DNA from: Bryum argenteum
Taxonomy: Eukaryota > Streptophyta > Bryopsida > Bryales > Bryaceae
Assembly: GCA_037043015.1 (NCBI GenBank)
Contig: CM073326.1
Coordinates: 6,173,845 to 6,237,844 of the forward strand
Reading direction: 5' to 3'
DNA: 64,000 bases
Shown here: positions 36,935-49,496 of the stretch, piece by piece
Layout: each line of letters starts with the position of its first letter
How positions within the stretch are numbered: the first letter of the stretch is position 1
Notes under the pieces: model-generated
What the model was told of the DNA's origin: nothing
What the model saw: only the letters and a program-made list of their open reading frames with translations
The model's database searches: none
Position numbers and translations under genes: made by a program

Positions 36935-37312
36935 ATTATCTTGTATGAAAATTGCCACAATCCGCAAAAATCAACATATATGAAGATTTGAATATTCTAA
37001 TTTGCTACAATCCTCAAAAACTCAGCTTGTATGAGGATTTCAGAATCCTAATTCAGTTTGTATGAGGATTTCGGAATCCTCATCCGCGACAATCCCCAAA
37101 AATAAATTCAGCAATCATATATGGAGATTTATGAAATCCTAGTCTGCCACAATCTTCTAAAACTAAACTTAGCATGTATGAAGATTTCTAAAATCCTAAT
37201 GTGACAAAATATTCACAAACTAAACGCAACATGTATGAAGAATTTTAAAATCCTACTTTGCCACAATCTTCAAAAACTTTGCTTCTTTGAACATTTCTAA
37301 AATCCCCAAAAC
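36935..37312. repeat. About 57-60 bp minisatellite
   Basis: Six to seven diverged units of the pattern ATGAAGATTTCTAAAATCCT then GCCACAATCTTCAAAAAC lie head to tail. Units vary by substitutions and small indels. No coding frame runs through the array. Confidence 0.75.
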
Positions 37313-37693
37313 AAGGCATGGTAATCTATTTTTCCCTTACTTACCTAGTGTCTTACTATAGTCTCACCTCATGTCCAAAATGACACAATGGCCGTAATGA
37401 CTTAACGCAAATCACAATGAATATTGTTTGCCATTTGAGACACTTGTTGCAAAGCGCTTAACTAATTAGTATCATTTACCTTTATGTTGTTATTTTTTTG
37501 CAAATTCCTACTAGTGTAATAGACAGTCCACTATTATAGAATTTACTTTGGTTTTTAATAAAATGATTAATTTTTCAGAAATGAATATAAGATTAGAGAT
37601 GTAATGTAATATAAATAATATATAATATGAAGAAAACTCAATATAATATGTGTGGTGTAAACCAAACATATAAAACCTTGCATGGAATATGTC

Positions 37694-37987
37694 TAAAGGT
37701 ATGTTCCCACTTGGCCTTAGAGGTGGTGTTAGAAGGTGGTCTTATCTCCTTAATTGACTGTGTGTCCACACCTATATTCTTTAGTAATTACCAATCCTAC
37801 ATGGATGCCTACATGGCACACTCTAAAACTTGGAGGACAAAAAAATATTAGCTAACATTTGGGAGGACAAAAGATAATTGAGCATTAGTAGGCAAGTGTT
37901 AAGGAAGCACCACAATTTGAAAGATTCTCAAGTTTTGAACACGTAAGAGTGGTCTTAGTTAATGGGGCCTTTTAGGAGCCATTATGT
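37694..37987 (+). repeat. Dispersed repeat, uninterrupted copy
   Basis: This segment (TAAAGGTATGTTCCCACTTG to GGCCTTTTAGGAGCC) is related throughout to 58214-58418 plus 61220-61307, where the second copy is split by an inserted element. It serves as a proxy for the empty site of that insertion. Family unknown. Confidence 0.75.
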
Positions 37988-38134
37988 AAGAGGGGCTACT
38001 TTTCAAAACACTTTTCCAAGCCTCATTGATGAGGCCTTCTCTAAGAATTTGGGATTTCTCCAAAATTGTGGAGGTCTTAAGTTTTAATGTATGCTCTTAT
38101 GAAAGGCCAGGTGGAAAGGGGCCTTAAGCTTTTG

Positions 38135-38238
<104 letters not shown>

Positions 38239-38314
38239 GTTATAATAAATAATATAATTACATTATGTTACTATCATATGAAAATCTACAGAATAGTAAC
38301 TAAGCGCGATGACG

Positions 38315-39060
38315 CTAATCAGCCTGTAAAATATTAGCCAAAAGCTTAACCATCTCAATCTGTGCGCTTACAATTATCTCTTTTTGGCGCTCCTCAGAAG
38401 TCAAGGCTTCTCGCGAACAACACTCCTCTATGTCCAACATCTTCTCTACAAGGTGCTCAACTTGCTCTTGAGCAGCACTTTGCGCCTCCTGCGTAGTATG
38501 CTCCAGCGCGTTAGATCTTGCAAACTCAGCAACTAATTTTGCTGCACGTATAGAATCTTTAGTTACCTTCCGACGCTTAGCATTTGACTTGCTGAAAACG
38601 TGAGGCCGAGAATAAGCTACATTGCAAGGGGACAGAGGATGTAAGGTCGGAATATGCTTTTCAAGGTTAATAAGGACCAGTGGTTGAGGTCGGTCGCTTA
38701 AATTTGATGCATTAGCGCCTTTGTCCATGCCTTCACGTGAATCGCTGATCTTTGCGGTGCCTCCCAACAATGTTTCCATCTTCTTGTAATAATCTCAACC
38801 TGATGCAGAAGCTCCCGTCTGTCCTATCGTACTGATCAAGGACTCCAATTTTTCTTTAGATTCTCAATCTTAGCGTTGCATTGGTCACGAGTACGAGGAA
38901 GATCCATGGAGTGAAAACCATTCAAAATATTAGCATTATCATGAAATTGGCTCTTGCTCATTGGATTCCTATGGTTAACAATATATATTTCCTCATACAA
39001 CCCTAACAAGCGAGCCGTACAATCATGATTTCATTCACGACAAGGAACCTTAGGAGCTGT
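38315..39060 (-). pseudogene. Myb/SANT (trihelix-like) protein remnant, probable Harbinger ORF
   Basis: On the minus strand LLGLYEEIYIVNHRNPMSKS, then FHDNANILNGFHSMDLPRTR and DQCNAKIENLKKNW form a Myb_DNA-bind_4-like domain. A shift of frame then leads to DYYKKMETLLGG and a 154-residue open stretch with KRRKVTKDSIRAAKLVAEFA and a helical end (IEMVKLLANILQAD). Stop codons upstream and the frame change show decay. PIF/Harbinger elements carry such a Myb-like ORF beside the transposase, and the transposase remnant lies 3.4 kb away in convergent orientation. Confidence 0.55.
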
Positions 39061-40632
39061 AGAAACGACCTTAAGAGAGACTTAGAAACAAAATCTATTA
39101 AAGGTTGGCCTTAAAGTACACTTAGGAATTGAGAGGTATAGATGAGGGACTTAGTTATGGTAAAGAAAAAGAAAAAGAAAAAAAGAAAAACCTCTAAGCA
39201 GGAGAAACTAGGAGGAAGAGAGAGAGATGGTTTGTATCCATGCCTGTTTTTTAATAATTGTTTGTGCTTGAATTTTTTTTGGATATGATGGGTATGATGC
39301 ATCATTTAACTAAATATGGACTTTGGGCTTATTTATGGACTTTAAAACATGGGGAGATCCCTCCATCCATAACCATAAAATCTACATATTTGAAGAGTAT
39401 CTTCATATAACCTAGATTCTAGAAATCATTTTGCAGCTATTGTTCTTAATTGTAGACCGTGGACTGTCCATATTTAGTTAAATATGTCATTATGGTAGAT
39501 AAGAATTAAAAAGTGGTGAGTGAGGGGATGGGAAAAGTACAAAAAAATTATGATGAGAAAGATAAGGGAAGGGGGGGGGGGTTGAGGGGATCGAGGGTAA
39601 GTGTATTCAAAGGGTAGTGGGGTCACTTTTGGTTTTTGAGATTAAAGCAGGTTGGTGAAGAGTCGAGATAGGTGCTGCTCGACTTAGCTCACGGCCGGCG
39701 CTGGGTGGCAACACGTTTTCCGTCAACCACGGATAGTAATCACGGCAGGCTGAGGGCTCGCTAATAAACCCTCGCTGAGGCTTGTTTTGGCCTCATGTCC
39801 GCAGGGTATCACTGCCCTAGCGCTAGGTCTCCTATAACCTTGACGCATGTGAATTGTATTCCTCTTGACGTGAAATATCCCCTATCACTATAGAACCATC
39901 CTATGACCCCATGTGGAGCTCTCCTATTACACTTCTATTACCATGGGCCTTATTAGCTCCCTTACCTCCGTCATAAAGCTCCCTATTAACTTTAATTTTA
40001 TGACTCTATAAGTTGAATAACCCATGAGGCATGTTAAAGCCTTAAAGCCTTATCACCAAAGCCTATACCATGGGCCCAATAATATAAGTAGTCAAGTCTT
40101 TTGCAGCTAATAAATTAGAGCTTTTTGACATACTAGATAAACTTAAAATTAAATGAAGTGGGTGATGATCCTAAAATTAAAATTAGGTAAAAATTACGCT
40201 AAATTAAAATTTGATTTGAATAAAGTTAAAATTAAAATTAGGTTTCAATCACGCTAAAATTAAAATTAGGTTTGAATCAAGCTATAATTATAATTAGATT
40301 AAAAGTGGATTTAAATTGCGGCCCATTTGATAATGGTCTCATTCTCACACTTCTCGCTTTTCTCTCATTATCATTTTTATTCTTGTGTGATTTTTTTTTT
40401 TATTAAGGCTCCTCTTGGTACCAAGTCTAGGGTAGTTGTTTCCGTAAACGATCTAAGTGAGAATACTAGAGATATAGTATTTGTGGAGAAAGCCATGTAA
40501 AGGTATACAAATTGAGATTCAAACATGGAAGTAAAATAGCGTTGCATTCATTGAGATTTACTCGATAGAGTAGCATATACTACTATCACTATAAGTGTAG
40601 TGAACACTCGGATATAACATCATAAAGGATAG
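39061..40632. other. Spacer with short tandem repeats
   Basis: It holds an 11-G run near 39571-39581 and an array of about four AAAATTAAAATTAGGTTTGA-type units at about 40145-40310. No gene was recognised. Confidence 0.5.
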
Positions 40633-41736
40633 TTGAATTTTGGGTCATTTTTTCACATAGAGAACTTTGGTGTAATTTTAAAGTGTGAGAAGCCTTTCGA
40701 GAAAGGTGATATGTATATTGTGTTGAAGGTTCCAACTACCAGGTCTGTTACCACCATATTTTATGATGGTGAAAATGACTTCATCCCTAGTATTTTTATA
40801 GGCATAGCATTGGTGAATTTTGCAAATGCTCTCAGGAACAATGAGGAATAACTATTGTTGTTTGTGTCATTGGTAATAGAGGTCAATTTGGACTTCATCA
40901 TTGCTGAAAAGTACAATGAAAATGACAACGACATTTTGGCACTCCGTCCACAATTCGTGAAAGAATTCAACCAAATTGTTGAAGTTTTCAATAGTGGTCA
41001 GTATGTCATGGTGTTGTTCAAAAACGTTAGCGTACCGCAATCTGAAGAGCAGTATTTATGTACTGAAGCAAGTACAACTATAACCTTGGTTGTTGACAAC
41101 TTTGCTTAAATGGAATTACAGTTTATCCACAATAGATTGTGTTGAAAAACTCTAGCTTTAAGAAGTAAGACATTTTATCAATCTATAATCATTTTCAATT
41201 GGTTTTATACTTTTGTTTTGTAAATTTATATGAAACTTATGTATTGTATTCACTATTTTATTTTTTTTGTAAATTCATGGAACATTCACCATTGGTAGTT
41301 CAACAATCGCTCCTTACAAGTACGTCTGCCGAAAGTGTAAAATCTGTAACCTTATCCTTGTTGAGAATTGTTTCAACTGCAACGTTTATCGCAATTCTGT
41401 ACTAGTTACGAAGAAAGCACATCTTCACAGGAAGATTTTAACAATTATGTAAAGATATACCATGTACCTTGAAGGCTAGTGGTTGGAAATGTCACTAAGA
41501 ATGATATTATAGCAATTTTGAAACTTCCAAGAGGCAAACAAATTAAGATGCTTACTTCATTCCGGAGCAAAGTTACTTTTGGCTCATTCCTATGATTATC
41601 TTAAATGATTTTGAAGAAGATATTAATATTGGTAACTGTAGTTCTCTGAATTTGTCTCCTACTAGTAGTAGAATTCCTGCTAATTGTACAGGGGATTCAA
41701 CTGCAATTTCAGGGATTGACAGTAAAGGAGATGAAG
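40633..41736 (+). pseudogene. Unrecognised coding-like locus cut by the LTR element
   Basis: Consecutive plus-strand open stretches read NFGVILKCEKPFEKGDMYIV, FIPSIFIGIALVNFANALRN, VNLDFIIAEKYNENDNDILA, LRPQFVKEFNQIVEVFNSGQ, then SSLNLSPTSSRIPANCTGDS. Codon use looks protein-like, stops separate some stretches, and I recognise no family. The LTR element inserted at 41736 within the last stretch (SGIDSKGDE), and the sequence resumes at 51771. It may be an old gene or a remnant of another element. Confidence 0.3.
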
Positions 41737-42289
41737 TGCAACAAACCTCTAATAGGTTTACCACCAACTCAACAACAAAGACAAAACAGAATAACACAAC
41801 TAAAGACTTTATTAAGCTCAACCTCCCGACTTTAGAAAAGAACCCACAACAAAAGAAATGAGTCTCTACCTTCTCCCCCCGAGCTTATATATCCAAGTAC
41901 CTTCCTCAGGAAGTAAAAGTCTACCTCTAGTCTTTTATTTTCCTATCTCAATAATAGCTCTTATCAATAGAGCAACTAGAGTGATCTAACTCTTCTCATC
42001 TATTATTACCTCATGAGTGATTATTATTATCTTAGGAGTGGCCTAACTCCAGTGCACCTCATCGAAAGCTGTCTAACTCTTGTGCACATGGTCTCAATCT
42101 GGAGTGGTCTGACTCCTGTGCACTAAATATGGAGTTGTCTAACTCCACTGCACATATTATCCACTTGAAGCTGTCTAACTCCAAGCCACTCATCCTCAAG
42201 TGGGAGCTGAATGTCTCTTATCGTCTTATCCTCTGCCACATGTCATCAGAAAATTAAATCATCAATCATTAATCTTAACTCACATGACA
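41737..42289 (-). repeat. 3' LTR of chromovirus
   Basis: It is 553 bp with TG...CA ends and is about 98% identical to 51212-51765. It contains four to five tandem units pairing GGAGT with AACTCC around TGTCTAACTCC and GTGCAC motifs, which could form a row of small hairpins in U3. A polypurine tract (GGGAGGGGAGAAT, 42290-42302 on the minus strand) abuts it. Confidence 0.95.
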
Positions 42290-45200
42290 ATTCTCCCCTC
42301 CCATTAAAAGTCATTGTCCTCAATGACAAAATTAGGATAGTCTTTTCTAAAATCAATTTTTCTTTCCCACAAAGCTTCCTCTTCAGGATAGTCTTTCCAT
42401 TTTACGAAAAATCTATGGAATTGCTTATTCCTTAACTTTTGATACTCCATCTTCAAAATCTTTTCTGATTCAGCAAATAGTTCTCCCTCGGGAGCAGCTT
42501 TCGGAAGGTCAGGTAAAATATGGTTAGGATCAAATACATACTTCTCCAACAAGCTGGCATGAAATACATCATGGATTTGCTAGTCCTCAGGTAACCTTAA
42601 CTTGTAAGCCACAGCTCCTATCTTCTTTTCAATCTCAAATGGACCACAAAATCTAGGAGATAATTTTCTTGATTTACCATACTTCAACCTAGAACGATTT
42701 GGTGCTACTTTTTTAAAAACTTTGTCACCTACTTCAAATTCACGAAAAATTCTCTTTTTATTTGCATAATGCTTTGCTCTCTCTTGAGCAGACTTCATAG
42801 CCAACTTGGCTATCTCTCTAATTTCATTCATCTCACTAATCAACTTATTTATACTTTCAAACTTAGTAGTTGGAGTAGAAAGTGTTATAGGAGTTCTACA
42901 TTCTTGACCATATAACACATAGAAAGGACTTACCCCCAAACTACTATCAATATGATCATTGTAAGCAAACTCAATCATGTGCAACCACCTATCCCATGAT
43001 TATTGTTTTTTCCAACATACATTCGAAGCATATCCTCAAGAGTTCTATTTGTTCGTTCAGTCTGACCATCACTTTCAGGGTGATATGCCATACTTAATTA
43101 AATTTTAGTTCCACACAATTTAAAAAGAGTAGTTCAAAATTCACTCACAAACTTGCGATCTCTATCACTTATTATTTCACGTGGAATTCCATGGTGTTTA
43201 AAAATTTCTCTCATGAATAAATCTGCTACTCCATAAGCAGTTACAGTAGTAACTATAGGAATAAAATGAGCTATCTTGGTTAATCTATCTACAACCACCA
43301 TTATACTATCAAAATTACTTTGAGTCTTAGGCAATCCAACAATAAAATCCATGCTTATTGATTCAAATTTCAAATTAGGCATACTTAGTGGTTGCAACAA
43401 TCCAGGGCTCTTCACTTGTTCTGACTTAAAGACTTGACACTTTAAACATCTCTCAACATACTCACGGACATCTTTTTTCATTCCAGGCCAATAATAATGA
43501 CGCTTCACTGCTATGTAAGTTTTTTTTCAAAACCAGGATGTCCTGCTATTGGAATATCATGAATATCTCTCATAATAATGACTCTGTGTTCCCCAATCAT
43601 AGGAATACATAATCTATTATTATGATATAAAACCCCATCTCTCAGTTCAAAAACTTTATATTTATTAATTTCATTTTTTGTTCTAGCTATCTTAGACAAA
43701 CTCTCAAATGGAACTTTAAAGAAGTCATCACTAGTGTAATGCATTTTAATCTCATCTATCAGAGAGTTTCTGATGCATGAGATAGCATTTGCAAATCTTC
43801 TTCTCGAAAGCGCATCAGCAACAACATTCTCTTTGCCTTTAATATATTCCAACTCAAAATCAAATTCTTGTAATAATTTTATCCATCTACATTGTCTTCT
43901 ACTTAAAGTAGACTGCGTTGCTAAATATCTTAAATATTCATGATCTGTTTCAATTTTGAACTTGACTCCTAAAAGATAATGTCTCCAAACCTTCAAAGAA
44001 TGAACCACAGCAAGTACTTCTTTTTCATTAACTGGATAATTTAACTCAGCAGGGTTCAATTTACGAGATTCACAAGCAACTGTTTTCTTACCTTGCATTA
44101 AAACTGCACCAGTTGCTAAATCGCTTGCATAAGTGCACAAAATTATGTTTCCTTTCAAAGGATCCATAATGGTCAAAACAGGAGTTTGAGTTAATGCTGA
44201 CTTAAGATTTTCAAAGCTAACGTTGCACTCGGTCGTCTATTCTATCATATTATTCTTGCCTTTCACTAAGTTTGTCAAGGCAACAGCTATTTTGGAAAAC
44301 CCCCTTACATATCTCCTGCAATAGCTTGCTAGCCCTAAAAAACTCCTCACTTCAGTTTTATCTTTTGGAACTGGTTATTCCATTATAACCTTTACTTTTC
44401 TAGGATCTACCAAGATTCCTTCATCAGAATCAATGTGACCGAGAAATTCTATACGCGAAGTAAAAAATTCACATTTACTAAGCTTGGCGTAAAATTTATT
44501 TGTTCTTAAAATATCAAATACCTTCTTAAGATGTTCTTTGTGTTCTTTTACTTTCTTAGAGTATATTAAAATATCGTCCATAAATACAAGAACAAATTTG
44601 CCCAAATATTCCGGAAACAAGGAGTTCATCAAGGTCATAAAGGTAGCGGGAGCATTTGTCAATCCAAACGGCATTACAACATATTCATAATGACCTACAC
44701 GTGATCAAAATCTGGTTTTCTTTATATCTGATTCTTTAATTCGAATTTGATGATACCCACTTTTCAAGTCTATTTTGGAAAATATTTTTGATTCATGTAA
44801 ATGATCAAAAATATCATCAACACGAGGTAAAGGAAATTTATTCTTAGTGGTTAGTTCATTTAGACCTCGGTAGTCTACACATAACCTCAATGACCCATTT
44901 TTTTTCTTGACAAAAGGAGCGGAAGCTCCCCAAGGCGATTTACTAGGCCTAATATATCTTTTGTTCAACAAATCTTGCAATTGATTCTCAAGTTCAACAT
45001 TTTGAGCTAGAGAATGACGATATGGTGCTTTAGCTATGGGGGCGGCATCGGTAACTAAATCTATCGCATGATCAACCTCTCTTACCGGTGGTAATTCATT
45101 CAACTCTTCAGGAAATATATTTTTAAAATCATCAAGAAACTCTCTCACTCTTTCAATACTCGATTCATTATTCTTTACTTCCTTCTCACCTTTGCTTACA

Positions 45201-45499
45201 AGTATACTTGATGACCCTTTGTAACACATGTTTTCATTTGTAGATGAGAAATTGTTGGAATCTCTCGTAAAGATCTCTGACCTCTGATCGTGAAAGATTT
45301 ACCATTGTCCAACTTTCCAAGGACCGCTCCTTGTTTGCATGAGATCCATGCATCCACTTGTCTCAGCCACGCCATACCCAATATGACTTTGTACCGCGCT
45401 CCATCCCATACTTCAAATCTGCCTCCGTCTCGAATCCTTGAATGTTCAAAGGAACCTTCAACATACGGTGAGTAACAAAACTTGTTTGATTGTTTGGTA

Positions 45500-46060
45500 A
45501 TCAAACTGGGCAAGGTGTAATGGAAGTCAAAGGAAGTCCAATCTTGCGAGCAAAAGCAGTAGACATCATGTTATGAGTGCTGCCACAGTCAATAAGAATC
45601 ATTGTAGAGAATGTAGAGTTCAAGAAGCCCTTGATTTGAAGCATAGTTGGTTCTTGTTTCACTTCCAGACCGCCGTTGATACACTAATGACTTCTTCTTT
45701 GTTTGCCTCCCCATCTGATTCTTCATCATGTTCTCCAACCTCCAATGCAGTTGTCTTCTTTGAGTCAGGACACTCAAAACTTCGATGTCGAGTCTTGTGA
45801 CATGTGAAACATAAGCCTTTCTTCACATGCTCTTCTTGCTCCCCTTTAGTCAACCTCCTGTTCTTCTTTACTTGGTTGAATTTTGAAACTTGAAAAGACT
45901 TGGAAGTCCTTGAAAAACTACCAGACTTAGAGTTTTCATTAGTAGGATAATTGGACTCAAAGGGCCTTTTTCCTAAATGAACTTTGTTTCTTTCTGCAAC
46001 TCAGAAGTGGTATTAGATTAATTTTGTACCTCTGATGTTGTAGGTCTTCTCAAACTAATA
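45500..46060 (-). pseudogene. Chromovirus gag C-terminal and protease region (fossil)
   Basis: This part of the fossil element has the nucleocapsid CCHC-type knuckle (GLCFTCHKTRHRSFECP) followed by the start of the protease region. It lies left of the nested insertion and continues the gag seen at 50.45-51.2 kb. It is broken. Confidence 0.7.
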
Positions 46061-46834
46061 ATAATGCTTTTTGAGTTTTGTCAATGTGCAGCTCACATCT
46101 GTATGTAAGCTGCACATTCACATTCACTTATTCGACTTGGAGTATACTCACCCTTTGTACAGGTTCGGCTTCTTTTCCTTATTCTTTTCATGAATTCTAT
46201 TATGACTTTTAGCTACATGAAAATATTAGTCTCCTATTCCATACTGAAAGAATAGTTCCGTGCTTGTTGCAGAATCATCTTGCTCCAAGCGGTTACGTAA
46301 AAATCCCCAATGTAAGCTTCTGCAATAACATAGGCTTTTTGATCCTTTCTATGGTTACATATTTGTTTGATCCGGTGATGTTGTGTAAGCAAGCTTGAAG
46401 GATTAATCTTATCTCTGCCCGCTGGAGTTGTGTAGGATTTGGCTGCATATTACAAGGGCTCTCTGTTTTTACCGAAACTAAACAACGAGATTGCTTTAGC
46501 TCGTAACGAGACATACAAAAAGAGATTGGAGATTCTGAATCACCTCGTGTTGGTCATGGTAAGCTCATTGCTTCTGCTTCCTTTCTTTTTGCATACAACG
46601 ATCCTCAAACATGCATAATAGTCGAAAACATAGAACCATCATCTTCTTCTATCTCGTGATTGAGGGATATTGATTCCATGTTTCTGTAAACTGCATTCCT
46701 TCTCTGATCTTTCTTATTATACATACATGCTAACCAGAAATTGGCTTTTAGCCACAGTTCTATGGTGCACATTCTTAATGAATTTGCCAAACGGAACAAA
46801 ATGATCATCTATTGCTGTAACAGAGATTTCTCAC

Positions 46835-46921
46835 CGCGTAAGAGTGAAGATAATCCAAGCCTTGTGCTATGCCAATGGCCACTTTGCGCCTTTGTCCTGC
46901 ATTCAGAGTTGTGTCAAATTC
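46835..46921 (-). pseudogene. Receptor-like protein kinase exon fragment
   Basis: The minus-strand frame EFDTTLNAGQRRKVAIGIAQ, GLDYLHSYA followed by a GTGAGA donor matches subdomains V-VIa of plant receptor-like kinases (LxWxQRLKIAxGIAxGLxYLH). Neither the ATP-binding lobe nor the catalytic loop is nearby, so it is a captured fragment. Confidence 0.6.
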
Positions 46922-46941
46922 ATATGATGCTCTATACATAA

Positions 46942-47062
46942 TTCAACGCTGTAGAGCTGCTTGTCCTGCAGAAACTCCAGCAAGGGAAAGACGAGGTGCC
47001 GGACCAAGAAAGGCGACACGCGATCGGTGAGGTCAAACTGCGCTATGGCTGCTGCTGCCTCA
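46942..47062 (-). pseudogene. eIF3e (INT6) first-exon fragment
   Basis: The minus-strand frame FDLTDRVSPFLVRHLVFPLL, EFLQDKQLYSVE matches the conserved start of eukaryotic translation initiation factor 3 subunit e (DLTPxIAPNLDRHLVFPLLEFLQERQLY). The normal initiator Met is not in frame, and the similarity stops where the kinase fragment begins, within about 20 bp, so two unrelated gene pieces are fused. Confidence 0.75.
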
Positions 47063-47094
47063 TTTTCGACACCTCCTCGATTTTCTTTTTTGGC

Positions 47095-47230
47095 GAGACA
47101 GACGAGGAGATGGCGCGAAAGACGAGGTTCTGGCGAGAAAGATGAGGAGATGGCGAGAAAGACGAGGAGATGGCGAGAAAGATGAGGAGATGGCGAGAAA
47201 GACGAGGAGATGGCGACAAAAACGAGGTTC
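47095..47230. repeat. 20-bp minisatellite
   Basis: About seven head-to-tail units of GACGAGGAGATGGCGAGAAA. Because 20 is not a multiple of three, all frames stay open and give look-alike Arg/Trp/Glu-rich or Ser/Pro-rich translations; these are not genes. Confidence 0.85.
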
Positions 47231-47704
47231 TGCAACGGAGGCCCTTGTCCGGATCGGGCAAAGCAGCCTTGACAACCAGAAGCGCGGCGACGACGAGATA
47301 TTCGACGGGTTCTGTTCCCATACGTTCACGATATTGGGAGCGTAGTAGTGTTGTAGAGGTCCAAAAACTAGCGGTCCCATGAAAAGTTACAGCACTATTG
47401 GTGAGACATACACTAAACACAAAGTTTAGTGTAGTATGCTAGTTGTCTTTGAAGTTGGGATTAACTCATGGCGGACTAAACAAGAGTTGGAGTAGAAAGA
47501 GATAAAATCTAAACATCTAAAAATAGGTAGAAGTAGAAGTTAAAGTGAAGAAGCCCTAGAACACATTGAGTACATATAAACACGAAATTATTTGATTGTT
47601 TCATTGTTGTCTTCTACATTGTCTTCCTTGTGAGAGAGCCTCCTTGCTTGTCCCTCCTTAACCCTTGCATATTTTGCCCTCCTAGTCCGTATACATTCTT
47701 CACG

Positions 47705-49496
47705 ATGGGCGAGGACGAGATCTATGATTGGGACCTTATTTCTTCTCCACTTGGAGATACTCATTCACCACGTAGAAATACTCCTTCACCACGTAGAAAT
47801 ACTCATTCACCTCGTAGAGATATTCCTTCACCCACACACGCTCCCACAGAACAGGCTAGAGATATGGGTACGCCCGCATATAGAACCACAGCCACGAGGT
47901 CACTTGCACCAACCTCAGCCACAAGGTCACTTCCTACAACCACAGCCTCAAGGTCACCTCCCACAAATCCTGCTGAAGCCACAGACGCACCGAGAGATAG
48001 AAGCAAGCAAATTGTGAGTCTCTCACCCTCCTCAAGTCCGCCTACACCTCCAGGACCGTCCAGCCAGGCTGTGGAGACATCATCACCCGACTGACCCGAG
48101 GTGCATTTTCCATGGCAGGTTTTGGCTGAGCTCCTCATTGAGAAGGTCAAAGCTTGACCTGGCTATCTACAAGGTAATTCCTATTAGTTTCAAAATATTT
48201 ATTGTTATTTTTTAATTTTTTATCTCTAGGTACCTTAGAAATGGACCCATGGTATTCGTCGTCTTGTGGTCGTCAAGAGGTTGTCATTAGGTCGTTATTA
48301 AAAACCTCTTGGTGCTGCGATCATCATTAAAAACCATTTTTTGTTGGTTGCACGTATTTTTTGTTATTCTAGAGGGTACGTTTGTTGTTGATATAATCTA
48401 ACTTACAATAAAACATTATGTCACTGCATATAAAATCGATGGTCCACTACGCGTGGATACGGTAGTGTCTTTCTTGCAGCAGGCAGCAAGCAGGCAAACT
48501 AAACCTCAATCGGATTCATTTAGAGATATGTTGATGTAGTGCATTACGAGCGACCATCCCACCCCGGAACGTATTTGTCAAGCGTGCTTGAAGGAAGACA
48601 AGAAACGCTTGACTAGGTGTCAAGCGTGTTTCTCAGGTACGCACACGAATTGCCTACAGAAGTTGGGCCTGTCGCCACCTTTCGCAGGTTACATCTGTCA
48701 TAGCTGTCAGGCATCCGAGGCGAGACGGACAATGAGAGAGGCACAAGACAAGGCACTGGACATCGTTAAGAAGATGGAGAACCTTCGAGATGAGGAGGAT
48801 AAAACCCTAAACCCTATACCGTACCGCGATGTTACACGAGGGTTGGTGGTTGGAGGAGACAATAAATCTCCTAAGCCACCTTAAGGAAAGCCCAAACCCG
48901 CAGGACGGGAGGGCGGAGGCTGGGACGCAGTAAGTCACAGATTTGACAGCAATCGGCTGGCAATTGTTCCATTTCCCCAGCGTATTGAAGACGTTCCGCA
49001 AAGGTAAGTTTCTAAAACCCTTGGACCATTGTGGGTTTTTGCATGGGAGAGCAAGGTATTCTAAATCTATCTTGGCTGATTTACAGCTCCAATCCCCTAC
49101 AGCAAAAACGTAAGGGAGAAGCAGGAGAAGGAAGCACCCCAAAGAAACGACGTGATAAAAAATTTTGGACCCCCAAAAAGTCTATTACCTCGAAGTAAGT
49201 TTATTGTAAACCCCCAACACCTTTCAAACGAATTGAGTAGGTGCAAACTTTCAAACGATTTGAGTTACCTGGTGGATTACTAAGTTCCTAAACCCTTTTT
49301 TTGGCAGGCGGGTGTTAGACGTCATTGCACAGCATGGACAGAGATCTTGGGGTTTGGGAGGAAATACAAGGTATTTTGGGACCGGACGGACGTGGACCTC
49401 AAGGACAAATTGAGGAATCTATATGGTAAAGACATGTATATGGATAAGGCTTTGGAATTGCACAGAAGTACCTCGCAGAGACAAAGCGTAGACTAG
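47705..49496 (+). CDS. PHD finger plus telobox-Myb protein, multi-exon, partly decayed
   Basis: A TATA-like CATATAAAC at about 47574 precedes the ATG at 47705 (MGEDEIYDWDLISSPLG). A Ser/Pro-rich segment with tandem SPRRNTH heptads follows. Exon-like blocks then encode a C4HC3 PHD finger (ICQACLKEDKKRLTRCQACF, SGTHTNCLQKLG, GYICHSCQA; about 48570-48715), a basic linker (KKRRDKKFWTPKKS), and GVRRHCTAWTEILGFGRKY, VFWDRTDVDLKDKLRNLYGK, which is the third helix of a telomere-repeat-binding (TRF-like) Myb domain with its VDLKDKWRNL signature (Trp changed to Leu). Stops fall between blocks; introns explain some but not certainly all. It would be a nuclear DNA/chromatin binder. It may be a captured host gene. 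Confidence 0.5.

Noticed and set aside
36935-37312. CRISPR-like regular repeats
   Set aside because: Units are diverged, directly adjacent without unique spacers, and lie in a plant nuclear context.
46903-47420. Ser/Pro-rich and Arg/Trp-rich open frames on both strands
   Set aside because: They are translations of the 20-bp minisatellite and stay open in every frame.
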